From Streptomyces ferrugineus (GTDB taxonomy: Bacteria; Actinomycetota; Actinomycetes; Streptomycetales; Streptomycetaceae), in contig NZ_CP063373.1 in assembly GCF_015160855.1 (NCBI RefSeq), positions 124,001 to 188,000 of the forward strand: a stretch of 64,000 bases of DNA, in the 5' to 3' direction. A program made the position numbers and the translations under genes. The notes beneath the pieces are model-generated. The model saw only the letters and a list, made by a program, of their open reading frames with translations, was not told the DNA's origin and searched no databases. Within the stretch, counting starts at the first letter, position 1. The number at the start of each line of letters is the position of its first letter. Below are positions 34,865-43,252 of the stretch, piece by piece.

Positions 34865-35662
34865 TCAGCGGCGTGGCGCCGCCAGCCCCAGCATCCGGTC
34901 CTTCAGCGCCGGGAACTGATCCCGTGTCACCGCGACCTTGCCCGGGTCGAACTCCACCGTGAGGACCTGCTCCCCCGCGCCGGCCTGTGCGAGCACCTCA
35001 CCCCAGGGGTCGACCACGATCGAGTGACCGGCCTGTGGAACTCCGGCGTGCGTCCCGGCCGTTCCACAGGCGAGCACGAACGCCTGGTTCTCCACCGCCC
35101 GGGCCTGAGCCAGCAGCGTCCAGTGCGCCCGGCGGCGCTCCGGCCAGCCCGCCGGGACGACCAGGGTCTCGGCACCGGCGTCGACGAGACCGCGGAACAG
35201 CTCGGGGAAACGGAGGTCGTAGCAGGTGGCCACGCCCAGGACGGTCTCGGGGAGCCGGACCGTCACCAGTTCCTCGCCCGCGCTCATCAGCACCGCCTCG
35301 CCCTTGTCGAAGCCGAACCGATGGATCTTCCGGTACGCGGCGGCCAGATCACCGGAGGGAGAGAAGACGAGAGAGGTGTTGTAGAGCGGCCCCTCGGGGT
35401 CCCGCTCCGGGATCGAGCCCGCGTGCAGCCATACGCCCGCGTCGCTCGCGGCCTTCGCCATCACCTCGTACGTCGGCCCTTCGAGCGGCTCGGCCTCGCT
35501 GCCGAAGCCCTCGTAGGCGAACGCCCCGGTGGTCCACAGCTCCGGCAGCACGACGAGGTCGGCCGCCCCGGCCTGTTCCCGGACGAGCGAGGCTACGCGC
35601 ACCCTGCGCGATTCGACCGATTCGCCCTCATTGACGTCGATCTGGAGCAGAGAGGCGCGCAC
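34865..35662 (-). CDS. Carbon-nitrogen hydrolase (nitrilase superfamily amidase)
   Basis: A 265-residue enzyme with the Glu-Lys-Cys triad: Glu in VVLPELWTTGAF, Lys in YRKIHRFGFD and Cys in GVATCYDLRFPELFR. The layout resembles omega-amidase / YafV-type members, which hydrolyse small amides such as 2-oxoglutaramate, but the exact substrate is not certain. The start is GTG 35662 (MRASLLQIDVNEGES); longer in-frame readings would run through the promoter and lack the family start. It is divergent from the mycothiol-enzyme gene. Confidence 0.85.
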   Translation of the reverse strand: MRASLLQIDVNEGESVESRRVRVASLVREQAGAADLVVLPELWTTGAFAYEGFGSEAEPLEGPTYEVMAKAASDAGVWLHAGSIPERDPEGPLYNTSLVFSPSGDLAAAYRKIHRFGFDKGEAVLMSAGEELVTVRLPETVLGVATCYDLRFPELFRGLVDAGAETLVVPAGWPERRRAHWTLLAQARAVENQAFVLACGTAGTHAGVPQAGHSIVVDPWGEVLAQAGAGEQVLTVEFDPGKVAVTRDQFPALKDRMLGLAAPRR

Positions 35663-35841
35663 ACTACCACCGTCCTGGCATTCGAGCCGTTCATACGGGC
35701 CTACGATCGTCACACGAAAGCACTGCCGGGGTGCCTCACAGCAGCGTAACTTAGCGTTCCAAGACACCCGCCGACAGCCACCTCCCACTGGCAACGCCGC
35801 CACAACCCGCCCGTGTACCGACCGCCGAGGGGTCCCGTTCC

Positions 35842-36666
35842 GTGAGTCTGCATCCCACCCTCCAGCCCTACGCCGACGCCTGGACCCACTCCATCGAAGC
35901 GATATCCGAGCTGGTGACGCCGCTGGTGGAGGGCGAGTGGAATCGGCGGACGCCCTGCCCCGGCTGGTCGGTCCGCGACGTCGTGTCGCATGTCATCGGC
36001 CTGGACTGCGAGATGCTCGGCGACCCGCGCCCTATCCACACGCTGCCGCGCGACCTCTTCCACGTCACCAACGACCATCAGCGTTACATGGAGATGCAGG
36101 TCGACGTCCGCCGTCATCACACGGCGCCGGAGATGACGTCCGAGCTGGAGTACACGATCATCCGGCGCAACCGCCAGCTGCGCAACGAGTCCCGCGACCC
36201 CGGCACCAAGGTGCGCGGCCCGCTCGGGGCGGAGCTCACCCTCGAAGAGTCGATGCGCACTCACGCCTTCGACGTCTGGGTCCACGAACAGGACCTGCGC
36301 ACCGCCCTCGGCCGCCCCGGCAATCTCGACTCCCCCGGTGCGCACGTGGCCCGGGACGTGCTGCTCGCCGCCCTCCCCGAGATCGTCGCCACCAAGGCCG
36401 ACGCGCCCCGCAGCTCGGCGATCGTCGTCGACGTGCACGGCCCGGTCGAGTTCCTGCGCACGATCCGCATCGACATCCAGGGCCGCGGCACCCTCGAAAC
36501 GGCCCCTGCCCTCGGCCCCGCCGCCACCCTCACCCTCGACTGGGAAACCTACTTCCGCCTGGCCTGCGGCCGCACCACACCGGAGGCGGCGGCGGACCGA
36601 GTGAAGACAGAGGGCGACGCCGGCCTGACAACGGCCATCCTGCGCAACTTCACGGTGACGCAGTAG
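35842..36666 (+). CDS. Mycothiol-dependent maleylpyruvate isomerase family protein
   Basis: A 274-residue protein of the DinB-like MDMPI family. The N-terminal four-helix bundle (about 1-160) contains the motif PCPGWSVRDVVSHVIGLDCEM, whose histidine is a metal ligand, and HAFDVWVHEQDLR, another ligand segment. The C-terminal 100 residues form the family's alpha/beta MDMPI-C domain. Starts at GTG 35842. Mycothiol use fits an actinobacterium. True maleylpyruvate isomerase is unlikely because no gentisate genes surround it. Confidence 0.85.
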   Translation: MSLHPTLQPYADAWTHSIEAISELVTPLVEGEWNRRTPCPGWSVRDVVSHVIGLDCEMLGDPRPIHTLPRDLFHVTNDHQRYMEMQVDVRRHHTAPEMTSELEYTIIRRNRQLRNESRDPGTKVRGPLGAELTLEESMRTHAFDVWVHEQDLRTALGRPGNLDSPGAHVARDVLLAALPEIVATKADAPRSSAIVVDVHGPVEFLRTIRIDIQGRGTLETAPALGPAATLTLDWETYFRLACGRTTPEAAADRVKTEGDAGLTTAILRNFTVTQ

Positions 36667-36705
36667 CCCAACGGCACCCGCAGGCCCCCTCAACGCCGGC
36701 CGACA

Positions 36706-36840
36706 CAATCCAGCCAGCCCGTCCGGCGTTTGAGGACAAGGCCCCTTCAGGGCCGGAGCGGGGTCTGGGGCGGCAGCCCCAGCGGGGGTCGAAGGGGCGA
36801 AGCCCCTGGGGATGGGACGGGTAGGGGCGGCGGGGGCGAA
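36706..36840. repeat. Dispersed Streptomyces intergenic repeat
   Basis: This G-rich stretch has the familiar blocks CCGGCGTTTGAGGACAAGG, GGGTCTGGGGCGGCAGCCCC, GGGGCGAAGCCCCTGG and ACGGGTAGGGGCGGCGGGGG. From memory such modules recur between genes throughout Streptomyces genomes. Two short hairpins are inside (CTGGGGC/GCCCCAG and AGGGGC/GCCCCT), so it may terminate transcription after the MDMPI-type gene. It is not coding. Confidence 0.75.
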
Positions 36841-36882
36841 ATCCGCTGTCGCCCGCCCCCCACCCACGGCTAGCGTCCCGCC

Positions 36883-37674
36883 GTGACCGATACAGAGACC
36901 GCTACAGACGACCACGCCCACGCCAACCAGCCCCCACGCCTGACCCGCCTCACCTTCCACGGCCCCCTGTCGGAAACCCGCGCGACCGCCCTCGTCCAGC
37001 GCCTGACCCGCACCAACCCCACCACCGTCCTCGACATCGGCTGCGGCTGGGCCGAGTTGATGCTCCGCATCCTGACCGCCGCACCGAAGGCGACAGGCAT
37101 CGGAATAGACCTCAACGCCGACGACCTCACCCGCGCCCGCCGCAACGCAGCGGACCGAGGGCTCCAGGAAAGGGCCGAGTTCATCGAGGAGTCGGCCACC
37201 AGAACCTCCCGCGGCCCCGCCGACCTCGTCCTGTGCGTAGGCGCGAGCCAGGCCCTGGCCACGCCCAGCACGCCCGACCACACCGCCGAGGCCCTGAGCG
37301 AACTACGCCGCCTGGTCACCGACAACGGCCGCGTCCTGCTCGGCGAGGGCTTCTGGCAGCGCCCCCCGACCCCCACCGAACTCTCCGGCATGTGGCCACA
37401 GGCCGCCGCCACCGACCACCACGACCTCGCGACCCTCCTGGACCTCGCGGTCGCCGCCGGCTTCCGCCCGGAGTGGACGGAGACGGCGACCTTGGAGGAG
37501 TGGGAGGAGTTCGAGTCGGCGTACCAGGCGGACGTCGAGGTGTGGCTCGCCCGGAACCCCGCCCACCCCCTCGCCGCCGAGACCCGCGAGCGCCTCGACC
37601 GCCACCGCGCCCAGTGGATGAGCTACCGCGGGGTGCTGGGCCTGGCGTACCTCACGCTCGTCCCGGCCCTGTAG
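36883..37674 (+). CDS. SAM-dependent methyltransferase, class I
   Basis: A 263-residue protein with the class I Rossmann core: motif I VLDIGCGWAELML at about 50-62, a motif II-like acidic residue in GIGIDLNADDLTRARR, and motif IV ADLVLCVGASQAL. The C-terminal part is helical, with Trp-rich DVEVWLARNP. Starts at GTG 36883, directly after the dispersed repeat. Codon use is biased to CCGCC-type codons as in other late-acquired or less constrained genes, but I see no transfer marks. Substrate unknown. Confidence 0.82.
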   Translation: MTDTETATDDHAHANQPPRLTRLTFHGPLSETRATALVQRLTRTNPTTVLDIGCGWAELMLRILTAAPKATGIGIDLNADDLTRARRNAADRGLQERAEFIEESATRTSRGPADLVLCVGASQALATPSTPDHTAEALSELRRLVTDNGRVLLGEGFWQRPPTPTELSGMWPQAAATDHHDLATLLDLAVAAGFRPEWTETATLEEWEEFESAYQADVEVWLARNPAHPLAAETRERLDRHRAQWMSYRGVLGLAYLTLVPAL

Positions 37675-37694
37675 TACCTCAGGCCGCCGCCGGC

Positions 37695-38990
37695 TCACGC
37701 GGGAACGTGCACCGTCTCCACCCTGCTGGCGACCAGCCGTTCCCGCTCCCTGCGCGCCGCCCGCTTCCGCAGCCGCAGGATCTGGCCGACCCCGAGCGCC
37801 TGGAGGACGAATACCACCGAGAAGGCGATGGCGTAGTCGCCGCCGGTCGCGTCCAGCAGCACACCGACCGCGAGCAACGTCGTCATCGAGGCGACGAAAC
37901 CGCCCATGTTGGTGATCCCGGACGCCGTCCCCTGACGCTCCGGCGGATTCGCCGGCCGAGCGAAGTCGAAGCCGAGCATCGAGGCCGGCCCGCACGCACC
38001 GAGCACCGCGCACAGCACGATCAGCAGCCACATCGGCGCCGTCTCACCGGGCCAGGCCAGCGTCGTCGCCCACAGCGCCGCCGTCGCCGCGACGGTGCCG
38101 AGCGCCAGCGGGAGCCGCGCCTCGTGGTGCCGGGCGACGATCTGGCCGTAGACCAGGCCCACCACCATGTTGGACAGGACGACGAGGGTGAGCAGTTCAC
38201 CGGCCGTCGCCACCGACAGCCCCTGCGCCTGAACCAGGAACGGCAGCCCCCACAGCAGCAGGAACACCATCGCCGGGAACTGCGTCGTGAAGTGCACCCA
38301 CAGCCCCAGCCGCGTGCCGGGCTCCCGCCAGGACGCGGCGATCTGGCGACGTACGTACGCCGCGCCCTGGTGCGGCAGCGGCGCCGGCTCGTGTCCCTCG
38401 GGGTGGTCCTTCAGGAACAGCAGCACCAGCACGAGTACGACGGCACCCGCGCCCGCGCTGCCCGCGAACGCCGCCGTCCAGCCCACCCCGTGCAGCAGCC
38501 GCGCCAGCACCAGCGTGGAGACGAGGTTGCCCGCCATGCCCACGAGGCCGGCGAGCTGCGCGATCAGCGGGCCGCGCCGGGCCGGGAACCAGCGGGTGCC
38601 CAGCCGCAGCACGCTGATGAACGTCATCGCGTCGCCGCAGCCCAGCAGGGCGCGCGAGGCGAGGGCGGTGCCGTACGACGGCGAGAAGGCGAAGCCGAGT
38701 TGGCCCGCCGTGAACAGCACCACGCCCAGGGTCAGCACCTTCTTGGTGCCGAGCCGGTCGACCAGCAGGCCCACGGGTATCTGCATGCCCGCGTACACGA
38801 GCAGCTGGAGGATCGAGAACGTCGACAGGGCCGAGGCGTTCACGTCGAAGCGGTCGGCGGCGTCGAGGCCGGCGACCCCCAGCGACGTACGGAAGATGAC
38901 GGCGACGAAGTAGACCGAGACGCCTATGCCCCAGACGGCGACGGCGCGGCGGCCGCCCGGGGGGTCGCCGGGCAGTGCGGCGGACCTCAT
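37695..38990 (-). CDS. MFS transporter
   Basis: A 431-residue permease with about twelve helices. MFS motif A after helix 2 reads GLLVDRLGTKKVLTLG, and an Ala/Gly-rich helix 5 contains GLVGMAGNLVSTLVLARLL. It resembles the group with nitrate/nitrite and sugar-phosphate type permeases by general pattern, without specific signatures. It overlaps the GntR gene upstream by four bases (ATGA), so it is the regulated partner. The substrate is probably a carboxylate or sugar acid given the FCD regulator; inference. Confidence 0.82.
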   Translation of the reverse strand: MRSAALPGDPPGGRRAVAVWGIGVSVYFVAVIFRTSLGVAGLDAADRFDVNASALSTFSILQLLVYAGMQIPVGLLVDRLGTKKVLTLGVVLFTAGQLGFAFSPSYGTALASRALLGCGDAMTFISVLRLGTRWFPARRGPLIAQLAGLVGMAGNLVSTLVLARLLHGVGWTAAFAGSAGAGAVVLVLVLLFLKDHPEGHEPAPLPHQGAAYVRRQIAASWREPGTRLGLWVHFTTQFPAMVFLLLWGLPFLVQAQGLSVATAGELLTLVVLSNMVVGLVYGQIVARHHEARLPLALGTVAATAALWATTLAWPGETAPMWLLIVLCAVLGACGPASMLGFDFARPANPPERQGTASGITNMGGFVASMTTLLAVGVLLDATGGDYAIAFSVVFVLQALGVGQILRLRKRAARRERERLVASRVETVHVPA

Positions 38991-39649
38991 CGCTCCTCAC
39001 CCCGCGCGAGGTGCGAGAACCAGTCGATGTGCCGGTGGACCAGCCCGACGGCCGCCTCGGCGTCCCCGGAGCGCAGGGCCTGGAGGATCTCCTCGTGTTC
39101 GGCGAGGGTCTTGGCGATCCGGTCGGGGTGGGAGTGCAGGACGGCGACGCCCATGCGCAGTTGCCGGTCGCGCAGTTGGTCGTAGAGCCGGGAGAGGATC
39201 TCGTTGCCGCCGCTGCGGACGATCTCGGCGTGGAAGCAGCGGTCGGTGACGGCGGCTGCGGCGAGGTCGCCGGCGGCGGCCTGGGCCTTCTGCCGGTCGA
39301 GCAGTTCCTGGAGGCGCTCGATGAGTCCGGGGGGCGCGGGTACGGCCTTGCGCGCCGCGTGCTCCTCGACGAGTATCCGCGTCTCCACGACGTCCTTGAT
39401 CTCCTGCGCGGAGACCGGCAGGACCAGTGCGCCCTTCTTCGGGTAGAGCTTGATCAGCCCTTCGACCTCCAGCCGCAGCAGCGCCTCGCGCACCGGGGTG
39501 CGCGAGACCCCGACGGCCTCGGCCAGCTCGCCCTCGGTGAGCAGCGTCCCGCCTTCGTAACGGCGGTCCAGGACGCCCTGTTTGACGTGGGTGTAGACAC
39601 GGTCGGCGGCGGGGGGCTGCTTGACGGGGGCGGGTGGTGCGGAAGGCAT
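38987..39649 (-). CDS. GntR-family regulator, FCD (FadR) subfamily
   Basis: A 220-residue regulator. The winged HTH covers about 15-80 (LTEGELAEAVGVSRTPVREALLRLEVEGL). The all-helical FCD effector domain fills 90-215, with metal-binding positions suggested by DRCFHAEIVRSGGNEIL and AEHEEILQALRSGDAEAA plus VHRHI. ATG 39649 is preceded at short distance by TATGAT, which could be a -10 element, so the mRNA may be leaderless. It is coupled to the MFS gene by a four-base overlap and probably represses it in response to a small carboxylate. Confidence 0.87.
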   Translation of the reverse strand: MPSAPPAPVKQPPAADRVYTHVKQGVLDRRYEGGTLLTEGELAEAVGVSRTPVREALLRLEVEGLIKLYPKKGALVLPVSAQEIKDVVETRILVEEHAARKAVPAPPGLIERLQELLDRQKAQAAAGDLAAAAVTDRCFHAEIVRSGGNEILSRLYDQLRDRQLRMGVAVLHSHPDRIAKTLAEHEEILQALRSGDAEAAVGLVHRHIDWFSHLARGEER

Positions 39650-39834
39650 GCGCACATCATAGATACAACACGTACGCATACCGGGAACCCGTCCACCATG
39701 CGGACCACTCCGCATCCTTCGGAATCCTCACGCGAAGAAGCACCATTCACCCCAGCGGCTGCACAACCTTCTGTGCTAATTACGTGTCACACACGTGCGG
39801 CCCGACCTTCTTCTCCTTCAATTCGGCCGCATTT

Positions 39835-39865
39835 TCGGGGTATTTCGACGTAATCGGGGTATTTC
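39835..39865 (+). promoter_or_regulatory. Two 12-bp direct repeats just upstream of the carboxypeptidase start
   Basis: TCGGGGTATTTC occurs at 39835-39846 and 39854-39865, 19 bp apart (nearly two helical turns), in an AT-richer leader. The second copy ends two bases before the TTG start and contains its GGGG ribosome-binding element. A separate inverted repeat ACGTGT-CAC-ACACGT lies at 39782-39796. These are plausible regulator or leader elements; no regulator is known. Confidence 0.45.
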
Positions 39866-39867
39866 AG

Positions 39868-40767
39868 TTGATAACCGCCACCAAGGGCCTCCGTATCCGC
39901 AGGGCAGCCGCCGTCGCCATGACCACCGGCGCCGTGTTCGCCACCGGAGCCCTCACCGCGGCACCCGCGCAGGCCGTGACGGCGCCCACCATCACCGCCA
40001 AGGGCGGGTATGTGATGAACGGCGCGAACGGCAAGACCCTGTTCACCAAGGCCGCGGACACCAAGAGGCTCACCGCCTCCACCACCAAGATCATGACCGC
40101 CAAGGTGGTGCTCTCACAGGCGAACCTGAACCTGAACACCAAGGTGACGATCAGGAAGGAGGTCAGCGACTACATCGTCTCCCAGGGAGCCTCGTCGGCC
40201 CGGCTCATCGTCGGCGACAAGGTCACCGTCCGTCAGCTCCTGTACGGGATGATGCTGCCGTCCGGCTGTGACGCCGCGATGACCCTCGCCGACAAGTTCG
40301 GCTCCGGCTCCACGGTCAAGGCCCGCACCAAGAACTTCATCGGCAAGATGAACGCCATGGCCAGGAGCCTGGGCATGACCAACACGCACTTCGACTCGTT
40401 CGACGGCATAAGCAATGGCTCCAACTACTCGACGCCGCGCGACCTGACGAAGCTGGCGCGCAGCGCCATGAAGAGCGGCACGTTCAAGGCCGTCGTCAAG
40501 ACCAAGGCGTACACGGCCAAGACCATCACGAAGACCGGCGCCACCCGCACCATGGCGACCTGGAAGAACACCAACACGCTGCTCGGCTGGAACGGCACGC
40601 TGGGCATCAAGACCGGCTCCGGCACCCAGGCCAAGTACTGCCTCGTCTTCGCCGCCACGAAGAACGGCGAGTCGGTCATGGGCGCGGTCCTCACCTCACC
40701 CTCCGAGGCGAACCGCACCTCCGACGTGAAGAAGCTGGTCAACTACGGCTACGCCCGGATCAGCTGA
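39868..40767 (+). CDS. D-alanyl-D-alanine carboxypeptidase (S11 penicillin-binding protein)
   Basis: A 299-residue exported peptidoglycan enzyme trimming the terminal D-Ala. The signal peptide ends AAPAQA near residue 33 (ITATKGLRIRR, then a hydrophobic stretch). S11 motifs: STTK in TASTTKIMTA (SxxK), SGC in MLPSGCDAA (the SxN-motif position) and KTGSGT (KTG). No ATG or GTG gives a complete signal peptide, so TTG 39868 with GGGG nine bases upstream is my chosen start. It lacks the C-terminal amphipathic anchor of PBP5, so it is probably released or wall-associated. Confidence 0.87.
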   Translation: MITATKGLRIRRAAAVAMTTGAVFATGALTAAPAQAVTAPTITAKGGYVMNGANGKTLFTKAADTKRLTASTTKIMTAKVVLSQANLNLNTKVTIRKEVSDYIVSQGASSARLIVGDKVTVRQLLYGMMLPSGCDAAMTLADKFGSGSTVKARTKNFIGKMNAMARSLGMTNTHFDSFDGISNGSNYSTPRDLTKLARSAMKSGTFKAVVKTKAYTAKTITKTGATRTMATWKNTNTLLGWNGTLGIKTGSGTQAKYCLVFAATKNGESVMGAVLTSPSEANRTSDVKKLVNYGYARIS

Positions 40768-40803
40768 CGCCCGTCCGCGTCAGAGCCACTCCGCGCCAAA
40801 GCC

Positions 40804-40837
40804 AAAGGGGCGGCCACTCGACGGTGGCCGCCCCTTT
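40804..40837. terminator. Bidirectional terminator between carboxypeptidase and bkdH
   Basis: Fourteen-bp perfect stem AAAGGGGCGGCCAC / GTGGCCGCCCCTTT with six-base loop TCGACG. The convergent genes end 36 bp to the left and 17 bp to the right. A T-run on the plus-strand side favours function there; A-run complement serves the other strand. Confidence 0.88.
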
Positions 40838-40853
40838 CGCCGTCACCCGTGGC

Positions 40854-42263
40854 TCACGCCCAGGTGATCAACCGCTTCGGCTGCTCCAGGATCGCCGCGA
40901 CGTCGGCGAGCACCTTGGAGCCCAGTTCCCCGTCGACCAGCCGGTGGTCGAAGCTGAGCGCCAGCGTGGTGACCTGGCGCGGCTTCACCTTGCCCTTGTG
41001 GACCCACGGCTGGAGCTTGATCGCGCCGACCGCGAGGATCGCGGACTCGCCGGGGTTGAGGATCGGGGTGCCGGTGTCGACGCCGAAGACGCCGACGTTG
41101 GTGATGGTCACCGTGCCGCCCTGCATCGCGGCCGGGGTGGTCTTGCCCTCCCGTGCCGTCGACACCAGTTCGCCGAGCGCTTCGGCCAGTTGCGGCAGGG
41201 TCCTGGCGTGGGCGTCCTTGATGTTCGGCACGATCAGGCCGCGCGGGGTCGCCGCCGCGATGCCCAGGTTCACGTAGTGCTTCTGCACGATCTCCTGGTT
41301 GGCCTCGTCCCAGGACGCGTTGACGTCCGGGTTGCGCTTGATCGCGACCAGCAGGGCCTTGGCGATGAGCAGCAGGGGGTTCACGCGCAGGCCCGCGAAC
41401 TCCTTGTCCTCCTTGAGCTCCTCGACCAGCTTCATCGTGCGTGTCACGTCGACCGTCACGAACTCCGTGACATGCGGTGCGGTGAACGCCGAGCCGACCA
41501 TCGCGGCCGCCGTGGCCTTGCGGACGCCCTTGATCGGGACACGGGTCTCACGGGCCGTGTCGTAGGTGACCGCCGGCGCCGGGGCGGTGGCGGGCGCGGC
41601 GGCCGGGGCGGCCTGCGGTGCCGGCTCGGCGGCCGGCGGGGCCACGGCCGCGTGGACGTCCTCGCGGGTGATGATGCCGTCCGGGCCGGTCGGCGTCACC
41701 GTGGCCAGGTCGACGCCCAGGTCCTTGGCCAGCTTGCGCACCGGCGGCTTGGCCAGCGGCCGGGGCGGCGCCACCGGCTCCGCGGGACCGTGGCCGTTCA
41801 GCTCGGACTGCAGGGCCTGGGCCGCGGGCTCCTGGCGCGGGGCGTCGGCCCCCTTGCGCGGGCGGCGCTTGGTCGACGTCTGGGCCACGCCGTAGCCGAC
41901 CAGCACGGGCTGGCGGCCCTGCGGCTCGGCCTCCTCCGCCGGGGCCTCCGGCTGTGCGGCGGGGGCCTCGGCGGTGGGGGCCTCGGCGGCGGGCGCCGTC
42001 CCGCCCGCGACGTCCACGGCGATGATCGCCGTACCGACGTCCACCGTCGTGCCCTCGGGGAAGTGCAGCTCACGGACCACCCCGTCGTACGGGATGGGCA
42101 GTTCCACGGCCGCCTTGGCCGTCTCGACCTCGCACACCACCTGGCCGTCGGTGACCGTGTCGCCCGGCTGGACGTACCACTTGAGGATCTCCGCCTCGGT
42201 GAGTCCCTCGCCCACGTCGGGCATCTTGAACTCACGCACGGACGCTTCAGTCATCGTCGTCAC
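40854..42263 (-). CDS. bkdH: Branched-chain 2-oxoacid dehydrogenase E2 (dihydrolipoamide acyltransferase)
   Basis: A 469-residue core subunit carrying acyl groups from E1 to CoA. The lipoyl domain spans about 10-90, with the lipoylated Lys in VETAKAAVEL. After an Ala/Pro/Glu linker comes the E1/E3-binding domain (PPVRKLAKDLGVDLATVTPT), a second Ala/Pro linker, and the catalytic trimer-forming domain with SFDHRLVDG near the C terminus. GTG 42263 is the better start: GGAGAGGG precedes it closely, while ATG 42254 would be 16 bases away. It is third in the operon after E1 alpha and beta. A lipoamide dehydrogenase gene is not in the window. Confidence 0.93.
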   Translation of the reverse strand: MTTMTEASVREFKMPDVGEGLTEAEILKWYVQPGDTVTDGQVVCEVETAKAAVELPIPYDGVVRELHFPEGTTVDVGTAIIAVDVAGGTAPAAEAPTAEAPAAQPEAPAEEAEPQGRQPVLVGYGVAQTSTKRRPRKGADAPRQEPAAQALQSELNGHGPAEPVAPPRPLAKPPVRKLAKDLGVDLATVTPTGPDGIITREDVHAAVAPPAAEPAPQAAPAAAPATAPAPAVTYDTARETRVPIKGVRKATAAAMVGSAFTAPHVTEFVTVDVTRTMKLVEELKEDKEFAGLRVNPLLLIAKALLVAIKRNPDVNASWDEANQEIVQKHYVNLGIAAATPRGLIVPNIKDAHARTLPQLAEALGELVSTAREGKTTPAAMQGGTVTITNVGVFGVDTGTPILNPGESAILAVGAIKLQPWVHKGKVKPRQVTTLALSFDHRLVDGELGSKVLADVAAILEQPKRLITWA

Positions 42264-42273
42264 GACCCTCTCC

Positions 42274-43251
42274 TCAGTACGCCAGGGCACGGTCGACGGC
42301 GTCGAGCACCCGGTCCAGGCCCGGCAGGTACTCCTCCTCCAGGCGCGCCGGCGGATACGGGGCGTGATAGCCGCCCACCCGCAGCACCGGGGCCTCCAGG
42401 TGGTAGAAGCAGCGCTCCGTGATCCGGGCGGCGATCTCCGCGCCCGAGCCGAAGAACACCGGCGCCTCGTGGACCACGACCAGACGGCGGGTCTTCTCGA
42501 CGGAGGCCTGAATCGAGTCGAAGTCGAGCGGGGAGACCGAGCGCAGGTCCAGGACCTCCAGGCTGCGGCCCTCCTCGGCGGCCGCCGCGGCGACCTCCTG
42601 GCAGAGCTTCACCATCGGGCCGTAGGCGGCCAGGGTGAGGTCCGTGCCCTCGCGGACCACGCGTGCCTTGTGCAGCGGGCCCGGGATCGCCTCAGTGTTG
42701 ACCTCGGCCTTGTCCCAGTAGCGCCGCTTCGGCTCGAAGAAGATCACCGGGTCGTCGCTCTGGATGGCCTGCTGCATCATCCAGTACGCGTCGGAGGCGT
42801 TGGACGGCGAGACGATCTTCAGGCCCGCCACGTGCGCGAAGAGGGCTTCCGGCGACTCCGAGTGGTGCTCGACCGCGCCGATGCCGCCGCCGTAGGGGAT
42901 ACGGACGACGACCGGGAGCTTGACCTTGCCCAGCGAGCGGGCGTGCATCTTCGCGAGCTGCGTGACGATCTGGTCGTACGCCGGGAAGACGAAGCCGTCG
43001 AACTGGATCTCCACCACCGGACGGTATCCGCGCAGGGCGAGACCGATCGCGGTGCCGACGATGCCGGACTCGGCGAGGGGGGTGTCGATGACGCGGCTGT
43101 CGCCGAAGTCCTTCTGCAGGCCGTCGGTGACCCGGAAGACACCGCCGAGCTTGCCGACGTCCTCGCCCATGATGACGACCTTGGGGTCCGCGTCCAGGGC
43201 GCGGCGCAGCGACTCGTTGATCGCCTTGGCGAGAGCCATCTTCTCGGCCAT
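42274..43251 (-). CDS. bkdG: Branched-chain 2-oxoacid dehydrogenase E1 beta
   Basis: A 325-residue transketolase-like subunit that completes the thiamine diphosphate site. Visible: MGEDVGKLGGVFRVTDGL, PLAESGIVGTAIGLAL, and RIPYGGGIGAVEHHSES. The C-terminal swivel domain ends in AYPPARLEEEYLPGLDRV-type sequence. Its 325-residue length equals my recollection of S. avermitilis BkdG. The start lies one base after the bkdF stop; bkdH follows after 10 bp. Confidence 0.94.
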   Translation of the reverse strand: MAEKMALAKAINESLRRALDADPKVVIMGEDVGKLGGVFRVTDGLQKDFGDSRVIDTPLAESGIVGTAIGLALRGYRPVVEIQFDGFVFPAYDQIVTQLAKMHARSLGKVKLPVVVRIPYGGGIGAVEHHSESPEALFAHVAGLKIVSPSNASDAYWMMQQAIQSDDPVIFFEPKRRYWDKAEVNTEAIPGPLHKARVVREGTDLTLAAYGPMVKLCQEVAAAAAEEGRSLEVLDLRSVSPLDFDSIQASVEKTRRLVVVHEAPVFFGSGAEIAARITERCFYHLEAPVLRVGGYHAPYPPARLEEEYLPGLDRVLDAVDRALAY

Positions 43252-43252
43252 C

